Assembly: GCA_009779595.1 (NCBI GenBank)
Contig: WRDZ01000015.1
Location: 1-10,316 of the forward strand
Reading direction: 5' to 3'
DNA from: Alphaproteobacteria bacterium
Lineage (GTDB): Bacteria > Pseudomonadota > Alphaproteobacteria > WRDZ01
Length of the DNA: 10,316 bases
Position 1 is the first letter of the stretch; each line of letters opens with the position of its first letter. A program made the translations under genes and the position numbers. Below the pieces are notes generated by a model. The model searched no databases. It was not told the DNA's origin and saw only the letters and a program-made list of their open reading frames with translations. Shown piece after piece: positions 7,053-10,316 of the stretch.

Positions 7053-7059
7053 ACCTCCT
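7053..7059 (-). promoter_or_regulatory. Strong ribosome binding site for the channel gene, overlapping the upstream stop
   Basis: The minus strand reads AGGAGGT three bases before GTG 7049. Its first bases are shared with the TAG of the upstream 427-residue gene, so termination and re-initiation are probably coupled. It decides the start in favour of GTG 7049. Confidence 0.75.
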
Positions 7060-8341
7060 ATATGGGACACCCGACCGGTATGGGATGTTCCTCGGACTTT
7101 TCCCACTCTTCAAGATGGGCCTTGAAAAGCCCGATGGCCGCAGCGTCCGCACTGGCCCGGCGGTATTGCCTGGCAATCCTTTCTTCGTCGGCCGCCCGCT
7201 GCCTGGTTATGAACACCAGGTTCTGCTGGTCGGCGTTCAATGCCTTGATAGTGCTTTGCATCAGCCTTTTGTCGCTGCTGTCGGGCAGTTTGGCCAGCTC
7301 TTCCTCAAGGGCCTGCACCAAAACGGTTTTCATTTCCTTAACCGTGGTAATGGCCTGCTTGCGGTGCTCAGGGTCCGAGAAATTGAACGCCTGCGCGTTT
7401 TCCAGCCCTACGGACGTAAGCTCGGACCTTGCGGTGTAATCGGTCACTTCGACGAAATCGCGGACAGGCAGAAGGCTTACTTCGGTTTCTTCAAGCTCCA
7501 TTGCCAGTTCCAGGAAATTTTTGAACCTGTTCGTGTATATGGGCAAAGCGTCGTCCCTGAAGGCTATGGACGGGTATTCCCTGCCGTCGGCTGCCCTGGC
7601 CCTGCCGATTACGGCTATTTGGGCAAGCTCGCCCTTGGGGTTCACGCCGGCAAGCCCGTTCTTGAAATAGTGCAGCCACGGAGCCGGAACATCGAACGTC
7701 AGCCTGTTCCCGTCGTTCCAGTTTCCGCCGACGTATAAAAGCTCGCGCATGGGCGGCAGGGGCTTGGGCGGCTTAAGACCAGGGTTTTCCTTCCGCGCGG
7801 CGTTGAAGGCCGTCTTCTGGTCTTCCCACAGCGGGAACGGCTTCCTTACCTTGCCCCATTTTTCCTGGTTCTGGTACAGGTCTTCCAGCAGGCGCGCGCC
7901 GATAATCCACCGCTTGCCCCTTGCGCTGGCAATGATGTCCAGGGTGTGCGGGCTGACCTTTTCCCCGCGTATCCAGTCCTTGGCGATGTTCACGGCCTCG
8001 ATGGCCATGCGCTTTTCCTGGTCGATGGCATTGTTGGAGAGCTTTTCCCACACGGCGGCCGGGTCCTTGAAATAGTCGGCCAGCAGGGCGGTGTTGCATT
8101 TTTCGTTCGCCCGCAAAGCCGCCCGTATGCCGTCCTCTTTCAGGAAAAGCCCGCGGCTGTCTTCCACCGCCGCCGCGCGCATGTGCGTCTTGTGCAGCCA
8201 GTTGTGCAGGTTCACGGCCGCGGTGGTCATGACCTTGGCCTGGCTAAGCCTGGCCTGGCTGTCGCTTGAGGCGGCCGCGCTGCTAAGGGGAGCGGCAACG
8301 GCCAGCAACAGCAGGAGAAGTTTCGCGCAGGTTCTTGTCAT
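7058..8341 (-). CDS. Secreted helical protein of unknown function
   Basis: This 427-residue protein begins with a clear signal peptide (MTRTCAK, then LLLLLLAVAAPL, likely cleavage after the Ala run at 22-24). C5 precedes the hydrophobic core, so it is not a lipobox. The mature part is mainly helical and rich in Ala, Lys and Glu. A Pro-rich break is at 187-198 (GLKPPKPLPP). A possible beta region follows at about 200-270 (LLYVGGNWNDGNRLTFDVPAPW; AQIAVIGRARAADGREYPSIAF). A charged helical C-terminus contains LNADQQNLVFITRQRAADEE (368-387). Two cysteines remain, C82 and C425. I do not recognise the family. No good ribosome binding site precedes the ATG, which lies 19 bases after the upstream gene, so translation may depend on coupling. 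The gap contains two copies of CAGTAAAA. The stop is TAG. The context, with two other exported helical proteins upstream and a channel downstream, suggests an envelope role. Confidence 0.78.
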   Translation of the reverse strand: MTRTCAKLLLLLLAVAAPLSSAAASSDSQARLSQAKVMTTAAVNLHNWLHKTHMRAAAVEDSRGLFLKEDGIRAALRANEKCNTALLADYFKDPAAVWEKLSNNAIDQEKRMAIEAVNIAKDWIRGEKVSPHTLDIIASARGKRWIIGARLLEDLYQNQEKWGKVRKPFPLWEDQKTAFNAARKENPGLKPPKPLPPMRELLYVGGNWNDGNRLTFDVPAPWLHYFKNGLAGVNPKGELAQIAVIGRARAADGREYPSIAFRDDALPIYTNRFKNFLELAMELEETEVSLLPVRDFVEVTDYTARSELTSVGLENAQAFNFSDPEHRKQAITTVKEMKTVLVQALEEELAKLPDSSDKRLMQSTIKALNADQQNLVFITRQRAADEERIARQYRRASADAAAIGLFKAHLEEWEKSEEHPIPVGCPI

Positions 8342-8360
8342 GGCTGTTTTACTGACGTTT

Positions 8361-9221
8361 TTACTGGCACTGGGCTACCTCTCTAGGGTCGATGACAGCG
8401 TTCGTGTTCAATATGTTGTGGGCCGCGTCGAACATTATCCCCGCGGCAACGGCTTCGGCCTGTATGACCAGAAGCTGCGCGTACGAGTTCTGCATCGAAG
8501 CAAGAGCGCGCTGTATTTCGATAGTGTCCGAATCGACGGTCAGGCCTTCAAGCAGCGCGTCGCTGGCCGCCAGCATCTTCATAACGCCGCCGTTCTCGTT
8601 GTTCAGCTGCTCGAATATAGAGCTTGACACCCCGACCGCGAACAGCCCCAGCTCTATCGCGGCCTTGCGGCGGTCGTTGTCCAGTATGGCCCTGTCCGTG
8701 ACTGTCGGCCTGCGCTGGCCGTCGCCCGCCACCATCAGCCTGGTGATTAATGAGTTCATGACCTCGGTGGGGTTCGTGCGGTCGACGTCGTTCAGCCATG
8801 CGAACGATGAAAACATGTGCAAAGCGTCCCCGCTGCCCGGCAGGGGTTGTATGGCGCCTTGCTCGACCTGGAAGCTTTCGTTGGCGATGTCGTTTGTCTG
8901 TATCGGCATCGGGGGCGTGCCGGCGAAATAATCCTTTTTAATCACGTCCAGTGCCATCCTGGACGTTTGCGTAGCCGTGGACTGCGTGCCCACGACCGTG
9001 CCAAGCGTCCCGCTAAGCAGGCTCTGGGCGGCCGATACCGTGGGGTCCAGCGACAGGACCCAGGAATGGAGTTTCAGGCGTTCCCGGAAACATCTACTCC
9101 AGCTTACGAACTTATTGGGGCAAGTAGCAGCGATAGCTACACTGCCGCCGTGGGCCATGGCCTGTCCGGACGTGAAAGCCACCCCGAATAAAACCAGCGT
9201 CAATAGAACGATTTTACGCAT
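8361..9221 (-). CDS. Secreted helical protein, weakly VirB5-like, function unknown
   Basis: This 286-residue protein starts with a signal peptide (MRKIVLLTLVLFGVAFTSGQAMA, cleavage A23/H24). Three cysteines remain in the mature protein: C34 and C44 near the start and C285 next to the C-terminus, so at least one disulphide is likely in the periplasm. The middle is polar; residues 180-265 form long helices (DRRKAAIELGLF, then DTIEIQRALASMQNSY and AQLLVIQAEAVAAG). The last stretch resembles the C-terminal helix of VirB5/TrbJ minor pilus proteins of type IV secretion systems, but only in general pattern. The ATG overlaps the upstream TAA by one base (TAATG), so the genes are translationally coupled. 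GAAGGAG at 9232-9238 lies 10 bases before the ATG. The stop is TAA. The gene and its export are well supported; a secretion role is a guess. Confidence 0.78.
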   Translation of the reverse strand: MRKIVLLTLVLFGVAFTSGQAMAHGGSVAIAATCPNKFVSWSRCFRERLKLHSWVLSLDPTVSAAQSLLSGTLGTVVGTQSTATQTSRMALDVIKKDYFAGTPPMPIQTNDIANESFQVEQGAIQPLPGSGDALHMFSSFAWLNDVDRTNPTEVMNSLITRLMVAGDGQRRPTVTDRAILDNDRRKAAIELGLFAVGVSSSIFEQLNNENGGVMKMLAASDALLEGLTVDSDTIEIQRALASMQNSYAQLLVIQAEAVAAGIMFDAAHNILNTNAVIDPREVAQCQ

Positions 9222-10316
9222 TACTGTGTCGCTCCTTCATTTTTAGTCCCCAGCCTGCCTTCCGGGAATATGTTGTTCGGGTTTTCTACGGTAAAGGACG
9301 CTGATTTGCTTAGTATGTTCAGCCCATTCACCCCCAAAGTCTGGCTTTGCGCCAGGATGTTCCTTATGATAACCATGTTCTGCAGCTGTATTGCCATGGC
9401 GTTGACCAGCAGGTCGGCGTTCATGTTGTTCGAGTTCTTCGCCGCCTCTTGCACGGCTTCCATCTTTTCCATCATCTCTTCAACTTTTTTCAGCTGTTCC
9501 GCAGCCTTGCCGAAGGATTCGCGCGACGCCCTGCTTAATGCCGTCTGCCGGTCCGCAATCATCCTGTTAAGCTCTTGCTGGGAAATGCCGGTGAAGCGGG
9601 CGCTGGGCTGGTTTCCGGGCAGATGGGTTTGCGTTGGTTGCTGGGTAGTAGCCCCAAGCGGCTTGACCAGGCGGGCCCATAGCGTGCCTCTGCCCCGCTG
9701 GATTTGCGCTGGTTGTTGAGTGCCGCTGCCGCTGACGTACGGGTTGGAGTAATTGCCCCTGATGAAGAAGGCTTCTATCAATGAGCGCCTTATTGCCGGC
9801 ACGTCTTCCTCGCCGGGGACCATCTGCCCGTCCCGCGTCCAATCGGATATTGTGCGGGCGGTTGCCTGGGCCTGCTCGGACGCCTGCGCCGGATACACCG
9901 CGGGTGACGGGGCGCCTACGGCTTGCGTTTTCTTGACGTTTGACGCCGACTTCATGGCCTTTGTCCCCGAGTTGGCGATAACGCTTGGCACAAGCACGCC
10001 GGCGACGTTGGCGGTCTGCGCTATGTCGAACAGGACATAAGGAATCCATCCCGGGCGCGTCCTTTTCTGGGTTTTGCTTATGGCGTGCTGCATAATGTCC
10101 TTGGGGTCGAATCCCATCAAAATCTGGGTAAGGGCGGCGGCCGGGTTGTTTGCCGGCGCGTTGCCGGCAGGAGCGTTTACCGACACGTTGTTAAGTGTGC
10201 TTAAGACGCTTGACACGCTTGGCACGTTTCCGCCGGCCGCGTTCCTGGCCACGTTTTGCAGCAGTTGGTTATATTGCTGTGTCCTGGCGCCGATGTTTTG
10301 TGATGGTTCGGACGGC
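9221..10316 (-). CDS. Possible VirB5/TrbJ-like helical protein, 5' end outside window
   Basis: The frame is open to the right edge: a GTG at 10252 could pass for a start, but 21 further sense codons precede it (including the Gln-rich TQQYNQLLQN), with no stop. I therefore read it as 5'-truncated, with 364 residues visible. It has no signal peptide in view. Asn/Ala/Pro-rich low-complexity parts (APAGNAPANNPAAALTQ; TQQPTQTHLPGNQPS) flank a more structured middle (RTRPGWIPYVLFDIAQTANV). The C-terminal third is a long helical segment with a Lys/Glu-rich coiled-coil (FGKAAEQLKKVEEMMEKMEA) and then LVNAMAIQLQNMVIIRNILA. This order resembles the C-terminal region of VirB5/TrbJ proteins of type IV secretion and conjugation systems. 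The resemblance is one of pattern, not a firm match, and other coiled-coil proteins could look the same. The TAA stop overlaps the next gene's ATG by one base. Confidence 0.6.
   Translation of the reverse strand, partial: PSEPSQNIGARTQQYNQLLQNVARNAAGGNVPSVSSVLSTLNNVSVNAPAGNAPANNPAAALTQILMGFDPKDIMQHAISKTQKRTRPGWIPYVLFDIAQTANVAGVLVPSVIANSGTKAMKSASNVKKTQAVGAPSPAVYPAQASEQAQATARTISDWTRDGQMVPGEEDVPAIRRSLIEAFFIRGNYSNPYVSGSGTQQPAQIQRGRGTLWARLVKPLGATTQQPTQTHLPGNQPSARFTGISQQELNRMIADRQTALSRASRESFGKAAEQLKKVEEMMEKMEAVQEAAKNSNNMNADLLVNAMAIQLQNMVIIRNILAQSQTLGVNGLNILSKSASFTVENPNNIFPEGRLGTKNEGATQ
9232..9238 (-). promoter_or_regulatory. Ribosome binding site for the 286-residue secreted protein
   Basis: GAAGGAG on the minus strand lies 10 bases before the ATG at 9221, inside the 3' end of the upstream gene. 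Together with the TAATG junction it confirms this start. Confidence 0.65.

Noticed and set aside
7050..7106. ATG at 7106 as the start of the channel gene
   Set aside because: It places 19 polar residues before the signal peptide, whereas GTG 7049 has AGGAGGT directly upstream and the signal peptide begins there.
10250..10252. GTG at 10252 as the start of the right-edge gene
   Set aside because: The frame is open for 21 more codons to the window edge with gene-like composition, and I see no ribosome binding site upstream of this GTG.

Overview
The window looks like part of an alphaproteobacterial chromosome, probably from an uncultured or host-associated lineage rather than a well-known genus. 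The main evidence is a divergent pair made of secB (plus strand) and a Tim44-domain gene, timA (minus strand), an arrangement typical of Alphaproteobacteria. A DHH phosphoesterase and a long MscS-type channel of types common in that class support this. Coding density is very high: there are no gaps above about 65 bases, no RNA genes, no insertion sequences and no CRISPR array. Nine of the ten genes are on the minus strand; secB is the only one on the plus strand.

Left part (1-3234, minus strand, read right to left): timA, then an unrecognised secreted protein with a Pro/Asp-rich linker and a possible BamE-like C-terminal domain, then a zinc peptidase of family M16 (HxxEH motif, no signal peptide). 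The last gene is secreted, overlaps the end of the peptidase gene by 32 bases and runs off the left edge. The genes are close together and could be one envelope/proteostasis operon. A 63-base AT-rich region (3235-3297) separates timA from secB and carries candidate signals for both.

Centre (3298-3744, plus strand): secB, the export chaperone. Its reading frame has an in-frame TGA at 3589-3591. The SecB C-terminus continues in the same frame to a TAG at 3742-3744. None of the nine genes with a visible 3' end stops with TGA (seven TAG, two TAA), although the DNA is GC-rich. The two facts together suggest either that UGA is read as an amino acid (most likely Trp) in this organism, or a fresh nonsense mutation or consensus error in secB on top of an odd stop-codon bias.

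Right part (3767-10316, minus strand, read right to left): five tightly packed genes with end-to-start overlaps or gaps under 20 bases. The order is a helix-rich, possibly VirB5/TrbJ-like protein running off the right edge, two further secreted helix-rich proteins that I do not recognise, a large channel with a DUF3772-like N-terminal region and an MscS core, and a DHH/DHHA1 phosphoesterase homologue. The phosphoesterase has lost a histidine in two signature motifs (DHH to DNH, GGGGH to GGGGY). The three upstream proteins share a short C-terminal helical pattern and may be envelope components of a type IV secretion-like or lineage-specific system; this is inference.

Most worth a second look: the TGA/stop-codon evidence for altered decoding, the DHH protein with substituted active-site motifs, and the run of unrecognised secreted proteins coupled to a mechanosensitive channel.
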